From an uncultured Hyphomicrobiales bacterium (lineage in GTDB: Bacteria; Pseudomonadota; Alphaproteobacteria; Rhizobiales; Xanthobacteraceae): a stretch of 64,000 nucleotides of DNA. Below the pieces are notes generated by a model. The model saw only the letters and a program-made list of their open reading frames with translations, searched no databases and was not told the origin of the DNA. The stretch is taken from assembly GCA_903839845.1 (NCBI GenBank), contig CAIMEA010000193.1:25533-89532 (forward strand), written 5' to 3'. Made by a program: the position numbers and the translations under genes. This document shows positions 33,192-43,140 of the stretch, piece by piece (positions within the stretch are counted from its first letter, which is position 1; each line of letters opens with the position of its first letter).

Positions 33192-33413
33192 CTACTTGCG
33201 CGGCTTGACCCGGCGGTCGGCGGCATCCTCGATATAGATCATGCGCTTGAAATACATGCCGCGATGGCCGCACTTCGGGCACGGCACGCAAAACTCGACG
33301 CTGACCATGCCGGGCTGGCGCACGACGATCGGCGAGCGGCACTTCTCGCATTCGACGACGCCGCGCTGATAAACGCCGAGCGCTTGGTTGGCGATTTGCT
33401 GGGCCGAATACAT
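33192..33413 (-). CDS. Small zinc-ribbon protein, unknown
   Basis: This 73-aa protein has two Cys pairs, CEKCRSP and CVPCPKCGHRG, which would bind zinc. A basic C-terminus (ADRRVKPRK) follows. No family name is recognised with confidence. It could be a small nucleic-acid- or protein-binding zinc ribbon. The start MYSAQQIANQ gives the shortest sensible protein. Confidence 0.7.
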   Translation of the reverse strand: MYSAQQIANQALGVYQRGVVECEKCRSPIVVRQPGMVSVEFCVPCPKCGHRGMYFKRMIYIEDAADRRVKPRK

Positions 33414-33545
33414 GACGCGAACTCCGCATTAAATTTGAGTCCACTTTGACCGAAAAATGCTGTGCCGCTGTTAAGTCGACGTCCAGTAAAGCGTAAACGC
33501 CCGTTAGGGCTGTTCGCCGCCGGCGTCACGAAATGCGCTGCTAAA

Positions 33546-34337
33546 TCAGGACAAATCGATAATCGTCGGCGTCTTGCCGCTCAACGGATTGTCCGCGTCC
33601 CACGCATAGCTCAATGTCTCGAATCGCATGGAGCGCGCATCGACCATCAGCAGGCGGCCGACCAGGCCTTCGCCGAAGCCGATGATCTCGCGCATCACTT
33701 CCAATGCCATCATCGAACCGAGAAGGCCGGGCAGCGCGCCGAGAATGCCGGCTTCGGCGCAGGCCGGTATCGTGCCGGCCGGCGGCGGCTCCGGAAACAG
33801 GCAGCGATAGGTCGGATTGGGCTCGCCATCGGCGCGCGTTTCGTGCGCGCGAATGGTCGTCAGCGAACCGTCGAAAATGCCGACCGCGGCGGTGACCAAT
33901 GGCTTGCGCGCGAAATAGCAGGCATCGGCGACGAGATAGCGCGTGGCGAAATTGTCCGAGCCGTCGGCGACGATATCGTAATCCGAAATCACATCGAGCG
34001 CGTTGCTGGCTTCAAGCCGCGTCATGTGCGTTTCGACTTTGACATGCGGATTGAGCCGTTCGATCGCCGCCTCCGCGCTGTCGACCTTGCGCAGGCCGAT
34101 GTCCGGCGTGGCGTGGATCACCTGTCGCTGCAAATTCGACAGCGAGACAATGTCGTCGTCGACAATGCCGATGGTGCCGATGCCGGCGGCGGCGAGGTAG
34201 AGCAGCACCGGCGCGCCGAGGCCGCCGGCGCCGATCACCAGCACGCGCGCGGCTTTCAGTTTGGCCTGGCCGGGGCCGCCCACTTCGCGCAACACGATAT
34301 GGCGCGCATAGCGTTCAAGTTCGGATCGATCCAGCAT
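33546..34337 (-). CDS. moeB: ThiF/MoeB/HesA family adenylyltransferase
   Basis: This E1-like enzyme activates the C-terminus of a small sulfur-carrier protein (MoaD or ThiS) with ATP. The N-terminal motifs are LERYARHIVLREVGGPGQ and GAGGLGAPVLLYLAAAGIG (ATP loop), then DDDIVSLSNLQRQ. The acyl-adenylate Cys may be in PACAEAGILG. The paired CxxC zinc ligands of E. coli MoeB are not present, only single Cys residues. The start at 34337 gives 263 aa, typical of the family. Confidence 0.82.
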   Translation of the reverse strand: MLDRSELERYARHIVLREVGGPGQAKLKAARVLVIGAGGLGAPVLLYLAAAGIGTIGIVDDDIVSLSNLQRQVIHATPDIGLRKVDSAEAAIERLNPHVKVETHMTRLEASNALDVISDYDIVADGSDNFATRYLVADACYFARKPLVTAAVGIFDGSLTTIRAHETRADGEPNPTYRCLFPEPPPAGTIPACAEAGILGALPGLLGSMMALEVMREIIGFGEGLVGRLLMVDARSMRFETLSYAWDADNPLSGKTPTIIDLS

Positions 34338-34466
34338 GATCGCCAACCTAGCCCAGCTCACGGCTGCCTGCGAACCGGTTTGTGCCGCCGCACGCGAGCC
34401 GCCTTGCGCCATCGGACCCATGGGCTAGAGTAAGCGTTAATCTTGGTTAGCAAGGCGTTAACTCGT

Positions 34467-35867
34467 ATGCGTTGGTTCCCTTTCGTAACGCTTTTCGCGC
34501 TTTCGCTCGGTGCGGCACCCGCTTTAGCCCAGGTGGCGGGCGCGGACGCGCCGACCTATCCGATGGAAACCGATGCGTCGGCCGACGCGGTGCCTGCGGC
34601 CAACAAGCCACTGACATTTCCGGCGCAACCCAAAACCGCGCCGAAGCCGGCCGCCAAACCCGCGGCAACCCCGGTTGCCGCAGCGCCGGCTAAACCGGAG
34701 CCTGCGATATCCGCCGCCGCGCCGGTCGTGTTGCCTCCGGTCCGACCGGAAGCCATCCGTGCGGTCCTTGCGCAGCCCGCCGCCGTTGCGCAGCCCGCCG
34801 CCACGGCGCAGCCCGCTGCCAATCCTCCCATCGTTGCGCCGGAAAACGAGCAGGAATTCGGCTGGAGCGTGGTCGCCGATCCGGCCACCGGCGTTCAGAT
34901 CGGCTTGCCGACCAAGCTTGTGCCGCATGCCCGCGAAGCGGCGCGCGGCACGCGCTGGTCGTCGGCGCATGGCGACGTCCAGATCGAAACCTTCCGTCTC
35001 ACCGAGCCCGGTCTCAAACTGCAAAGCTTGTTCGAGCAGGAGAAGAGGGAGCCGAGCACCCGCAAGGTCGAATATAGCCTGTTGCGCGACGACAGTTTTT
35101 TCGTCAGCGGCATTCAAGGTCTGCGCAAGTTTTCCGTGCGCGCCTCGATCCGCAATGGCGAGGTGCGCGGTTTCACCATGCTGTTCGATCAGGCGATGGA
35201 AGGCATCGTCGCGCCGGTGATGGTGGCGATGGCCTCGAGCTTCTCGCCGTTTCCCCAGCGCAGCGCGCCCTTCGCGGTCTTGTCGAAACCGGTCGAATAC
35301 GGCAACGGCCTGGTCGTCAGCGCGCAGGGTCACATCGTCACCGACGCGAATCTGACGCGCGGCTGTCAGGTGATCGTCGCGCAGGGACTGGGCGATGCCG
35401 AGCGCATCGCCGCCGACCGGGACAATGGCCTGGCGCTGCTGCGGGTCTATGGGCCCGGCAAATTCCAGCCGCTGTCGATGGCGAGCGACCCAGGCGCGGC
35501 CCCCGCGCCGAAGTCGGGTGATGTGACATTGCTCGGAATTCCCGACCCGAAAGAACAGGACGGCAGCGCCCGGCTGACCGAGATCAAGGCGCAGGTGACG
35601 GACGGCAATTCGATCGAATTGCGCCAGTCCGCGCCGCTGGCCGGATTTTCCGGCGCCGCCGCGTTCGACCGTCAGGGCCGCTTTGCCGGCATGGCGGAAA
35701 TGCGCAATGCCGTGCTCGCCAGCATCGCACCGGCCTTGCCGCCGCTGCGGCTCATTCGCACTGAGACGATTCGCGCATTTCTCGAAGAGCATAAAGTGCC
35801 GGCGGCGACGGCGCAAAACGCCGATGCTTCCAAATCCGTGGTGCGTATTATCTGCGTACGGAAGTAG
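34467..35867 (+). CDS. Exported trypsin-fold protein with a substituted catalytic His
   Basis: The start MRWFPFVTLFALSLGAAPALAQ is a signal peptide. A Pro/Ala-rich linker follows (residues about 45-130, including three AQPAA-type repeats), then an unknown domain, then a trypsin-like fold from about residue 270 with YGNGLVVSAQGHIVTDANLTRG. The position of the catalytic His holds Asn (TDANL). The Asp (RDNGLALLRV) and a Ser (GFSGAAAF) remain. By family logic it should be inactive or binding-only. I prefer the ATG at 34467 over the upstream TTG. Confidence 0.75.
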   Translation: MRWFPFVTLFALSLGAAPALAQVAGADAPTYPMETDASADAVPAANKPLTFPAQPKTAPKPAAKPAATPVAAAPAKPEPAISAAAPVVLPPVRPEAIRAVLAQPAAVAQPAATAQPAANPPIVAPENEQEFGWSVVADPATGVQIGLPTKLVPHAREAARGTRWSSAHGDVQIETFRLTEPGLKLQSLFEQEKREPSTRKVEYSLLRDDSFFVSGIQGLRKFSVRASIRNGEVRGFTMLFDQAMEGIVAPVMVAMASSFSPFPQRSAPFAVLSKPVEYGNGLVVSAQGHIVTDANLTRGCQVIVAQGLGDAERIAADRDNGLALLRVYGPGKFQPLSMASDPGAAPAPKSGDVTLLGIPDPKEQDGSARLTEIKAQVTDGNSIELRQSAPLAGFSGAAAFDRQGRFAGMAEMRNAVLASIAPALPPLRLIRTETIRAFLEEHKVPAATAQNADASKSVVRIICVRK

Positions 35868-35871
35868 ACCT

Positions 35872-35925
35872 GTCCCGGGCGCGGCGCTTCACGAAGTGAT
35901 GCGCCGCAGAACCGGGACCGTAGCG
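35872..35925. repeat. GC-rich palindromic repeat, family D (left flank of GIY-YIG)
   Basis: TGTCCCGGGCGCGGCGCTTC...GATGCGCCGCAGAACCGGGACCG can fold on itself. Related sequence lies at 36240 and 41468. Confidence 0.65.
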
Positions 35926-35940
35926 GACTCGGAAGCAGCT

Positions 35941-36231
35941 ATGCGACCATGCTACGTGTACATATTATCGAACCGAAGATACGGCGTGCTATACGTCGGT
36001 TTCACGAACAACCTCGCGCATCGCCTTTTCGAACACAAGTCACGAGCGACGCCCGGGTTTACATCCGACTACGGTGCGACTCGGCTGGTCTATGTTGAAG
36101 AGTATCCGACGGCATAGGAAGCGCGGTCACGCGAAAGAAGTTTGAAGCGCTGGCGACGCGCCTGGAAGCTCAAGCTTATCGACGACTTTAATCCGACGTG
36201 GCGGGATCTTGCGGAAGAGTTAGCGGCCTAG
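35941..36231 (+). pseudogene. GIY-YIG nuclease-family gene with in-frame TAG
   Basis: The first 58 codons read MRPCYVYILSNRRYGVLYVGFTNN..., a typical YhbQ-like GIY-YIG domain start. A TAG at 36115-36117 interrupts the frame. The next codons (EARSRERSLKRWRRAWKLKLIDD...NPTWRDLAEEL) continue the family sequence in the same frame to a stop at 36231. One nonsense change therefore splits an otherwise intact ORF. The gene lies between two palindromic repeats of the same family, which suggests a small mobile or relic unit. Confidence 0.75.
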
Positions 36232-36239
36232 ATCGCTTC

Positions 36240-36305
36240 CGATACGGCCCCGGATCTGCGTCGCACCGCTCGCTGTCGCTCGTGCGGCGCCGCGTCCGGG
36301 GCAGG
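36240..36305. repeat. GC-rich palindromic repeat, family D (right flank of GIY-YIG)
   Basis: GGCCCCGGATCTGCGTCGCACC...GTGCGGCGCCGCGTCCGGGG is an inverted, related version of the copy at 35872. Confidence 0.6.
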
Positions 36306-36313
36306 CAAAATAG

Positions 36314-37087
36314 CTACTTATTCTTCCACTGCGGCTTTCGCTTCTCGACGAAGGCCTTCATGCCTTCCTTCTGATCTTCGGTCGCAAACAATGCGTGGAA
36401 GATGCGCCGTTCGAAGGCGACGCCTTCGGCCAGACTCGATTCGAAAGCGCGGTCGACCGCTTCCTTGCCCGCCAGCACCGACGGCAGCGACATATTGGCG
36501 ATGGTGTCGGCGGCCTTCATCGCTTCGTCCATCAGGCTCGCCGCCGGCACGACGCGCGCCACCAGATTGGACCGCTCGGCCTCGGCGGCATCCATCATGC
36601 GCCCGGTCAAAATCATGTCCATCGCCTTGGCCTTGCCGACCGCGCGCGTCAGCCGCTGCGTGCCGCCAATGCCGGGAATGACGCCGAGCTTGATTTCCGG
36701 CTGGCCGAATTTGGCGTTGTCGGCGGCAATGATGATGTCGCATTGCATGGCCAGTTCGCAGCCGCCGCCGAGCGCAAAGCCCGCCACCGCGGCGACGATC
36801 GGCTTGCGCGCCCGCGTCGGCGCGTGCCAGTCGGCGGCAAAATTGCCGAGATAGGCCTCGATGAAAGTCTTGTCGGCCATCTCCTTGATGTCGGCGCCGG
36901 CGGCGAAGGCCTTGTCGCTGCCGGTTATCAGCAGACAGCCGATGGCGGCATCGGCCTCAAAGGCGTCGATCGCTTGCGTCAGCTCCATGACCAGCGCGCG
37001 GTTGAGCGCATTGAGCGCCTGCGGCCGGTTGAGCGTGATAACGCCGACGCGGCCTTTGGTTTCGACGATGAGATTCTGGTAGGTCAT
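36314..37087 (-). CDS. Enoyl-CoA hydratase/isomerase family
   Basis: This crotonase-fold protein of 257 aa has the oxyanion-hole stretch [12 protein letters not shown] (about residue 65) and the two catalytic Glu residues in [11 protein letters not shown] (about 110) and [17 protein letters not shown] (about 130). These fit a short-chain enoyl-CoA hydratase of beta-oxidation. The start at [15 protein letters not shown] is preferred. The ORF's extra 40 residues come from the region upstream. It is downstream of a Bug-type binding protein, transcribed in the same direction, but no operon link is clear. Confidence 0.88.
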   Translation of the reverse strand: MTYQNLIVETKGRVGVITLNRPQALNALNRALVMELTQAIDAFEADAAIGCLLITGSDKAFAAGADIKEMADKTFIEAYLGNFAADWHAPTRARKPIVAAVAGFALGGGCELAMQCDIIIAADNAKFGQPEIKLGVIPGIGGTQRLTRAVGKAKAMDMILTGRMMDAAEAERSNLVARVVPAASLMDEAMKAADTIANMSLPSVLAGKEAVDRAFESSLAEGVAFERRIFHALFATEDQKEGMKAFVEKRKPQWKNK

Positions 37088-37164
37088 GAATGCGTGTCCC
37101 GGTCTGAACTGGCTGCGGCAAAGCCTAGCACAGGCCCAGCCGCGATCAGAAGAAGCGCCGCGGG

Positions 37165-38124
37165 CTAATCCAGTTTCACGTTCGCCCGTTTCACCACGTC
37201 TTCCCATTTGGCGGAATCGGCCTTGATGGTGGCGGCGAATTCCTCGGGCGTGCCGCCGCCGGCCTCGTCGCCGGTGCTCTCGAACTTCTTCAGAAAGGCC
37301 GGCGAGGCGAGCGCCTTGTTGATCGCCGCGTTGAGCTTGTCGATGATCGGACGCGGCACGCCGGCCGGCGCGATGACGCCGGTCCAGGTCGGCGCCGCGT
37401 AGCCGGGCACGCCGGCCTCGGCGATGGTCGGCAGATCGGGGAAGGCCGGCGAGCGGGTGACGCCGCTGACGGCGAGCGCGCGCACCTTGCCGTCATGGGC
37501 GATGGGCGCGATCGATTGCAGGCTCTCGAACATGATATCGACGCGGCCGGCAATCAGGTCCTGGATCGCCAGCGAGCCGCCGCGATAGGGAATGTGCACG
37601 ATGTCGGTGCCGGTCATGGTCTTGAACAATTCGCCGCCGACATGGCCGGGCGAACCGTTGCTCGACGACGCATTCGACAATTTGCCGGGATTGGCCTTGG
37701 CGTAGGCGATCAATTCCTTGACCGAATGAAACGGCGAGTCCGGCGACACCGCCAGCAGAAGGTGGCCGCGCGTCACCAGACAGACTGGCTGGAAGTCGCG
37801 TTCGATGTCGTAAGGCAGCTTGGCGACCATGTGCCGCGTGATCGCCAGCGCGCCGATCGGCCCCATGCCGATGGTGTAGCCATCGGCCGGCGCCTTCGCC
37901 AGCAGATCGAGACCGATGGTCAGCGCGCCGCCGGGACGGTTGTCGATGATGATTTGCTGGCCGAGTTCCTGGGTCAGCACGGCGCCAAGCAGACGCGCGG
38001 CATTATCGGTAGCGCTGCCGGCCGCCTGCGGCACGATCAGGCGGATCGGATGATCGGGATAGTCGGCGGCGGCGGCGTTAACGGTGCAGCCGATAGCAAA
38101 CGCAATGAGCCCAAGCCTTCGCAT
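37165..38124 (-). CDS. Bug/TctC-type tripartite tricarboxylate transporter substrate-binding protein
   Basis: This 319-aa exported protein has a signal peptide ([22 protein letters not shown]) and the family pattern [25 protein letters not shown], with IDNRPGG and a later [20 protein letters not shown]. TctA/TctB membrane partners are not in the window, which is usual for orphan Bug proteins. The ligand is probably a carboxylate but cannot be named. Confidence 0.85.
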   Translation of the reverse strand: MRRLGLIAFAIGCTVNAAAADYPDHPIRLIVPQAAGSATDNAARLLGAVLTQELGQQIIIDNRPGGALTIGLDLLAKAPADGYTIGMGPIGALAITRHMVAKLPYDIERDFQPVCLVTRGHLLLAVSPDSPFHSVKELIAYAKANPGKLSNASSSNGSPGHVGGELFKTMTGTDIVHIPYRGGSLAIQDLIAGRVDIMFESLQSIAPIAHDGKVRALAVSGVTRSPAFPDLPTIAEAGVPGYAAPTWTGVIAPAGVPRPIIDKLNAAINKALASPAFLKKFESTGDEAGGGTPEEFAATIKADSAKWEDVVKRANVKLD

Positions 38125-38154
38125 GACGGTCCTCCCGGCGGCTTCCAGCCTGCC

Positions 38155-39030
38155 TTATTTTTGGCAGCTAGGACAATAAAACGTCGAGCGCCCGCTCTGC
38201 ACGATGCGCTTGATGGTGCCCTTGCAGTTCGGGCAGGGTTCGCCTTCGCGGTCATAGACCCGAAAGTTGTGTTGGAAATAACCGAGCGTGCCGTCGGCCT
38301 GCCGATGATCGCGCAAGCTGGAGCCACCGGCCTTGATGGCGTCGTGCAGCACGACCTTGATCGCATCGACCAGGGCGACCGCGCGCAGGTTCGGCGCGCC
38401 CTTGCGGTCGGCGATGGTCGAGGCCTGCCGCTTCGGCGACAAATGCGCGCGATACAAAGCCTCGCAGACATAGATATTGCCCAAGCCTGCGACCACGCGC
38501 TGGTCGAGCAGCGCGGCTTTCAGCGACGTCTTCTTGCCGGCACAAGCTTTCGCCAGCATGGCGGCGTCGAATTCATTGCCGAGCGGCTCAGGGCCGAGGG
38601 CACCCAGCAAAGGCTCCTTGTCGAGCCTGGCGCGCGGCACCAGTTTCATCGAGCCGAAGCGGCGCGGATCGTTGAAGGTCACCGTGGCGCCGTTCGACAT
38701 GTGAAAGACGATATGGTCGTGCGCGCCGATCTTGCCGCGTTCGTGGTGGAAGTCGCCCGGGCGCGCGTTCTTGGTATCCTGGATGATGTGGAACGAGCCG
38801 GACATGCCGAGATGCATCATCAGGACGTCGCCGCTCGACAGATCGGCGATCAGATATTTGGCGCGGCGGCCGAGCCCTTCGACGGAGGCGCCGGCAATGC
38901 GCTTGGCGAAGTCCTTGGCGAGCGGCCAGCGCAGGTCGCCGCGCCGCACCTCGACCTTGACGATCCGGGCGCCTTCCATGACCGGGGCCAGGCCCCGGCG
39001 CACGGTCTCGACTTCGGGTAGTTCGGGCAT
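38155..39030 (-). CDS. mutM: Formamidopyrimidine-DNA glycosylase
   Basis: MutM (Fpg) removes 8-oxoguanine and ring-opened purines and has AP lyase activity. The mature N-terminus [13 protein letters not shown] provides the catalytic Pro and Glu. The C-terminal zinc finger [26 protein letters not shown] is complete. At 291 aa the length is typical. It is divergent from ubiE, and their starts are separated by 79 bp, as in many alphaproteobacteria. Confidence 0.95.
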   Translation of the reverse strand: MPELPEVETVRRGLAPVMEGARIVKVEVRRGDLRWPLAKDFAKRIAGASVEGLGRRAKYLIADLSSGDVLMMHLGMSGSFHIIQDTKNARPGDFHHERGKIGAHDHIVFHMSNGATVTFNDPRRFGSMKLVPRARLDKEPLLGALGPEPLGNEFDAAMLAKACAGKKTSLKAALLDQRVVAGLGNIYVCEALYRAHLSPKRQASTIADRKGAPNLRAVALVDAIKVVLHDAIKAGGSSLRDHRQADGTLGYFQHNFRVYDREGEPCPNCKGTIKRIVQSGRSTFYCPSCQK

Positions 39031-39109
39031 GGTTTACCGCTCCAGCGTTCACACATAGCGCCCCGCCGCCTGCCGCGCTATGGTCCTGCCCGCAAAGGAC
39101 TATTGGCTG

Positions 39110-39871
39110 ATGAAGACGCAAGAACAGACGCATTTCGGCGACCAGACCGTGCCCTTGGCCGAGAAACAGGGCCTGGTGGACGAGGTTTTTCACTCGGTCG
39201 CCCGCCGCTACGACCTGATGAACGACCTGATGTCGGCCGGCCTGCACCGCGCCTGGAAGGCCGCCTTGGTCACTGCGGTCAACCCGCCACACAAATCCGA
39301 CCGGTCGTTCGCGCTGCTCGATCTCGCCGGCGGCACCGGCGACATCGCCTTCCGCACGATTGAGGCCGGCGGACCGAACACCCGCGTCACCGTTTGCGAC
39401 ATCAATGCCGAGATGCTGGCCGTCGGCCGCGAGCGCGCCGCCGAGCGCGGGCTCGACGACAGCGTCACCTTCGAGCAGGGCAATGCCGAGGAACTGCCCT
39501 ACGCGGACAAGAGCTTCGACTGCGTCACCATCGCCTTTGGCATTCGCAACGTGCCGCGCATTCAAAAGGCGCTCGGCGAGGCGCACCGCGTGCTCAAACA
39601 CGGCGGCCGCTTCCTCTGTCTCGAATTTTCCAGCGTCGATGTGCCCGGTCTCGACAAGATCTATGAACTCTATTCGAAGCATGTGATCCCGAATATCGGC
39701 CGCGCCGTCACCGGCGACCGCGAGGCCTATGCCTATCTCGTCGAGTCGATCCGCAAATTTCCCAAGCCTAAAGCTTTTGCGTCGATGATCGAGCAGGCCG
39801 GCTTCCGCCGCGTCACGTTCACCTCGATGACCGGCGGCGTGGTGGCGATGCATTCGGGCTGGAAACTGTGA
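39110..39871 (+). CDS. ubiE: Demethylmenaquinone/ubiquinone biosynthesis C-methyltransferase UbiE
   Basis: UbiE is the SAM-dependent C-methyltransferase of ubiquinone (and menaquinone) synthesis. Its signature [25 protein letters not shown] lies at residue about 25, the SAM loop at [15 protein letters not shown], and the later motif at [12 protein letters not shown]. The ATG at 39110 is preferred to the ORF's earlier start. The last bases overlap the ubiB GTG start, so the two genes are coupled. Confidence 0.95.
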   Translation: MKTQEQTHFGDQTVPLAEKQGLVDEVFHSVARRYDLMNDLMSAGLHRAWKAALVTAVNPPHKSDRSFALLDLAGGTGDIAFRTIEAGGPNTRVTVCDINAEMLAVGRERAAERGLDDSVTFEQGNAEELPYADKSFDCVTIAFGIRNVPRIQKALGEAHRVLKHGGRFLCLEFSSVDVPGLDKIYELYSKHVIPNIGRAVTGDREAYAYLVESIRKFPKPKAFASMIEQAGFRRVTFTSMTGGVVAMHSGWKL

Positions 39872-41451
39872 TCGGTTCTTTATCTCATCTCACGCGACTG
39901 GCCCGCACCGGCTATGTGTTCGCGCGCGAAGGCGTGTTCGCGCTGATCGACACGCGCGCGCTGCCGTTGCCCGAGCGTAGCTTCATCGCCATGGCGCGGC
40001 TGCTGGAGCGCAAAGATTCAAACAAGAGCGCCAAAGACGGCTCCGGCCGTCTCGCCGCCGCGCTGACCAAACTCGGCCCGACTTACGTCAAGCTCGGCCA
40101 GTTCATGGCGACGCGGCCGGACGTTGTCGGCACCGACATCGCCCGCAGCCTCGAAAGCCTGCAGGACCGCATGCCGCCGTTTCCGCAAGCCGAGGCGGAA
40201 GCCGTCATCGTCGCCGCCTTTGATCGTCCGCTCAATCAAACCTACGTCAGCCTCGGCCCCGCGGTTGCCGCGGCGTCGATCGCGCAGGTGCACAAAGCCG
40301 AGATAGACGTCGATGGCGAACGCAAGACCGTCGCGGTGAAAGTGCTGCGCCCCGGCATCGAGCGCCGCCTGAATGCCGATCTGGCGGCGTTCTTTTTTGC
40401 TGCGCGCACCGCAGAATCGATGTCGAGCGAAGCGCAGCGTCTGCGTCCGGTCGAGGCGGTCGCCACATTGGCGCGCTCGGTCAAGATCGAAATGGATTTC
40501 CGTCTTGAGGCCGCCGCTGCCTCGGAGATGGCCGAGAACACCAAGGACGATGGCGACTTCCGCGTGCCGACGGTCGACTGGGACCGCACCGCGCGTGACG
40601 TGCTGACGCTGGAGTGGATCGACGGCACGCCGCTCAACGATCGCGCCGCGCTGGAAGCGCGCGGTCTCGATCTGCCGGCGCTCGGCCGCAACGTGATCCA
40701 GAGTTTCCTGCGCCACGCCTTGCGCGACGGATTTTTCCACGCCGACATGCATCCGGGCAATCTGTTCGTCGATGCCGACGGCAAACTGGTTGCGGTCGAC
40801 TTCGGCATCATGGGACGGCTCGGACCGAAGGAGCGGCGCTTCCTCGCCGAAATCCTGTACGGCTTCATCACCCGCGATTACATGCGAACGGCGCAGGTGC
40901 ATTTCGATGCCGGTTACGTGCCGCGCCATCACAGAGTGGAAGACTTCGCGCAGGCCATCCGCGCCATCGGCGAGCCGATCCACAACCGCACCGCCGAAGA
41001 CATCTCGATGGCCAAGCTGTTGATGCTGCTGTTCGAGGTCACCGGCCTGTTCGACATGCGCACGCGGCCCGAACTGCTGCTGTTGCAGAAGACCATGGTC
41101 GTGGTCGAAGGCGTCGCGCGCACCTTCGATCCCAAGCTCGATATGTGGAAGACCGCCGATCCGGTGGTGCGCGAATGGATCGCGCGCCATCTCGGCCCGA
41201 TCGGCAAGCTCGAAGGCGCGGTCGACGGCGCCGGCGAGATCGGCCGCTTTCTCGGTCAGGTGCCGTCGCTGCTCAATCGCGCCGGCACCATCCTCGATCA
41301 GATCGACGACATCACGCGCGACGGGCTGGTGCTGTCGCCGCAATCGGTCGAGGCCATCGGCCGCGCCGAGGCGCGCCACGGCCGCTGGACCGCGGCGGGC
41401 ATCTGGATGGCCGCGCTGATGCTAGGCTGGATCGCCTGGCTGATTTTGTAG
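39868..41451 (+). CDS. ubiB: ABC1/ADCK-type protein UbiB
   Basis: UbiB is an atypical protein-kinase-like ATPase required for ubiquinone biosynthesis at the inner membrane. It contains the KxGQ motif ([15 protein letters not shown], residue about 73), the Ala-rich loop ([12 protein letters not shown]), the catalytic loop ([12 protein letters not shown]) and DFG (VDFGIMGRL). The C-terminus ends in two hydrophobic segments ([15 protein letters not shown]). It is coupled to ubiE by a GTGA overlap. Confidence 0.95.
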   Translation: MIGSLSHLTRLARTGYVFAREGVFALIDTRALPLPERSFIAMARLLERKDSNKSAKDGSGRLAAALTKLGPTYVKLGQFMATRPDVVGTDIARSLESLQDRMPPFPQAEAEAVIVAAFDRPLNQTYVSLGPAVAAASIAQVHKAEIDVDGERKTVAVKVLRPGIERRLNADLAAFFFAARTAESMSSEAQRLRPVEAVATLARSVKIEMDFRLEAAAASEMAENTKDDGDFRVPTVDWDRTARDVLTLEWIDGTPLNDRAALEARGLDLPALGRNVIQSFLRHALRDGFFHADMHPGNLFVDADGKLVAVDFGIMGRLGPKERRFLAEILYGFITRDYMRTAQVHFDAGYVPRHHRVEDFAQAIRAIGEPIHNRTAEDISMAKLLMLLFEVTGLFDMRTRPELLLLQKTMVVVEGVARTFDPKLDMWKTADPVVREWIARHLGPIGKLEGAVDGAGEIGRFLGQVPSLLNRAGTILDQIDDITRDGLVLSPQSVEAIGRAEARHGRWTAAGIWMAALMLGWIAWLIL

Positions 41452-41467
41452 TGCTTCGCTTGCCCCG

Positions 41468-41593
41468 GACGCGGCGCAGCGCGAGCGCTTGCGAAGTGGT
41501 GCGGCGCAGAGCCGGGGCCGTTTCAAATTGTGAATTCACGACGGTCCCGGTTCAGCAGCGCATCGTTACACGCTGCGCTGCGCCCGGGACAAG
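41468..41593. repeat. GC-rich palindromic repeats, family D
   Basis: CCCCGGACGCGGCGCAGCGCG...GGTGCGGCGCAGAGCCGGGGCCG is followed by an inverted relative, CGGTCCCGG...CGCTGCGCTGCGCCCGGGAC. It fills the gap between ubiB and the convergent SRPBCC gene, at one edge of the cluster that separates ubiB from coaBC. Confidence 0.7.
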
Positions 41594-42061
41594 TCAGAGA
41601 AGCTCTCCCAATTTGTCGATGCTCTGCGTCCAGCCCGCTTCCATGCCCGCGAGCATTTGCGGCGCGATCGGTACGCGGCCGACCATATGCGACACCAGAT
41701 AGAGTGTCGTCTTGCCGTCCTGCTCGCTGAGCGTCACGGTGGTTTCGCCTTCGAGCAAATGGTTGCCGTCCTTGTCGAGCGCGATATTCGAGTACACAAG
41801 CCGCTCCGGCGGTGCCACTTCGAGAAACACACCCTTCATCGGATAGTCGTTGCCGTCCGGCCCGTGCATGACGATGCGCAAGGCGCCACCGACGCGCAGG
41901 TCAAGCTCGGGCACCGAACTGGTGAATCCGCGCGGGCCGAACCAATTCGCCATCATGGCCGGATCGGTCCAGGCTCGCCAGACCAGCGCGCGCGGCGCGT
42001 CGAACACGCGGGTGATGGCGACTTTGCCTTCTCCGTAAATTTGTTGGGCAGCGTCAACCAT
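41594..42061 (-). CDS. SRPBCC (AHSA1-like) domain protein
   Basis: This 155-aa helix-grip protein has the AHSA1-type START wording ITRVFDAPRALVWRAWTDPAMMANWFGP and GGALRIVMHGPDGNDYPMKG. It is the last gene of an ArsR-controlled set on the minus strand, containing two SRPBCC and two VOC proteins and one GST. Members bind hydrophobic ligands; no specific role can be given. Confidence 0.83.
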   Translation of the reverse strand: MVDAAQQIYGEGKVAITRVFDAPRALVWRAWTDPAMMANWFGPRGFTSSVPELDLRVGGALRIVMHGPDGNDYPMKGVFLEVAPPERLVYSNIALDKDGNHLLEGETTVTLSEQDGKTTLYLVSHMVGRVPIAPQMLAGMEAGWTQSIDKLGELL

Positions 42062-42102
42062 GCTGGCACTCCGTTACTTTGCTTTGCTGTCGATGCCGGC
42101 GT

Positions 42103-42600
42103 CTACTTGCCGGCGTAGGCGCGGTCGATCGTGGCCACGTCGATCTTTTTCATCGTCAACATCGCGCTCATGGCGCGGTCGGCTTTGGCGCGGTCGGGAT
42201 CGCGCAGCATCTCGAGCAGACGGCCGGGAAACACCTGCCATGACAGGCCAAACTTGTCCTTGAGCCAGCCGCAGTCGCTTTCGCTGCCACCCTTGGTCAA
42301 GGTCGACCAGTAATAGTCGATCTCTTCCTGGGTCTCGCAAGGCACCTGGAAGGAAACCGCTTCGCTGAATTTGAAATGCGGTCCGCCGTTGAGACAGGAA
42401 AATTTCTGGCCGTCGAGTTCAAAGTCGATGGCCAGCACGGCGCCCGGCTTGCCGCCGTGGGTCTCTTGTCCGGCATTGCCGTAGCGGACGACATGCGTGA
42501 TTTTGGAATTCTTGAACACCGTGATGTAGAAATTCACGGCCTCTTCGGCGTTCCTGTCGAACCAGAGGCAAGGCGTGATCTGCTGGCGCGCGATGGGCAT
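42103..42600 (-). CDS. VOC family protein (PhnB-like)
   Basis: This 165-aa protein starts MPIARQQITPCLWFDRNAEEAVNFYITVFKNSKI, the typical PhnB/3-demethylubiquinone methyltransferase-like VOC fold, with GGPHFKFSEAVSFQV and DKFGLSWQVFP. Such proteins are metal-dependent or metal-free fold members of unknown activity. It lies in the SRPBCC/GST cluster, 42 bp from its neighbour. Confidence 0.83.
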   Translation of the reverse strand: MPIARQQITPCLWFDRNAEEAVNFYITVFKNSKITHVVRYGNAGQETHGGKPGAVLAIDFELDGQKFSCLNGGPHFKFSEAVSFQVPCETQEEIDYYWSTLTKGGSESDCGWLKDKFGLSWQVFPGRLLEMLRDPDRAKADRAMSAMLTMKKIDVATIDRAYAGK

Positions 42601-42609
42601 GCGGCTCTC

Positions 42610-43140
42610 CTATTGCTGCTGCTGTTGTTGCGTGCGCGCAATGTAGGTCTCGAGGTTCTCCATGGTGCCGCTCCAGCCCATCGTCATGCTGTCATGACCG
42701 GCGTCGAATGCGGCCTGCTCTTCGGCCGTCGGCTCGTAGGGCGACCAGCGCACGGTGAATTTGGTTTTGCCGCCGGGCTGTTCCTCGAAGGTGAAGGTCG
42801 ACAGCAACTGCAACGGCCATTGTGGCGCCAGCGGATGCCGGGTCAGCCCGGCTGCCTCGTCGGAAAATGAATTGATGAAGATCATGCGCTCCGGCGGCGT
42901 GATCTCGCGGTAGACGAATTTGCCCCACATCACGTCGCCGGCCTGGTTCTGCATGCCGTAGAGACAGGTGCCGCCGACGCGCAGATCGATTTCGGCTCTG
43001 ATGATCTTGACGCCTTTCGGCCCCCACCATTGCTGCATGTGCTTGGGTTCGGTGAAACACTTCCACAGAAAATCGCGCGGCGCGTCGAACACGCGCGAAA
43101 TGACGAAGTCCTTCGAAGCCTGGTTTTGCGTTTGCGGCAT
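42610..43140 (-). CDS. SRPBCC (AHSA1-like) domain protein
   Basis: This 176-aa protein, a second AHSA1-type copy, reads FVISRVFDAPRDFLWKCFTEPKHMQQWWGPKGV and GTCLYGMQNQAGDVMWGKFVY. A poly-Gln tail (QQQQQ) ends it. Its start overlaps the GST stop by one base, showing tight packing of the cluster. Confidence 0.83.
   Translation of the reverse strand: MPQTQNQASKDFVISRVFDAPRDFLWKCFTEPKHMQQWWGPKGVKIIRAEIDLRVGGTCLYGMQNQAGDVMWGKFVYREITPPERMIFINSFSDEAAGLTRHPLAPQWPLQLLSTFTFEEQPGGKTKFTVRWSPYEPTAEEQAAFDAGHDSMTMGWSGTMENLETYIARTQQQQQQ

Noticed and set aside
37495-39021. 508-aa plus-strand ORF across the Bug and mutM genes
   Set aside because: It spans the antisense of two recognised genes and their spacer, so it is a shadow.
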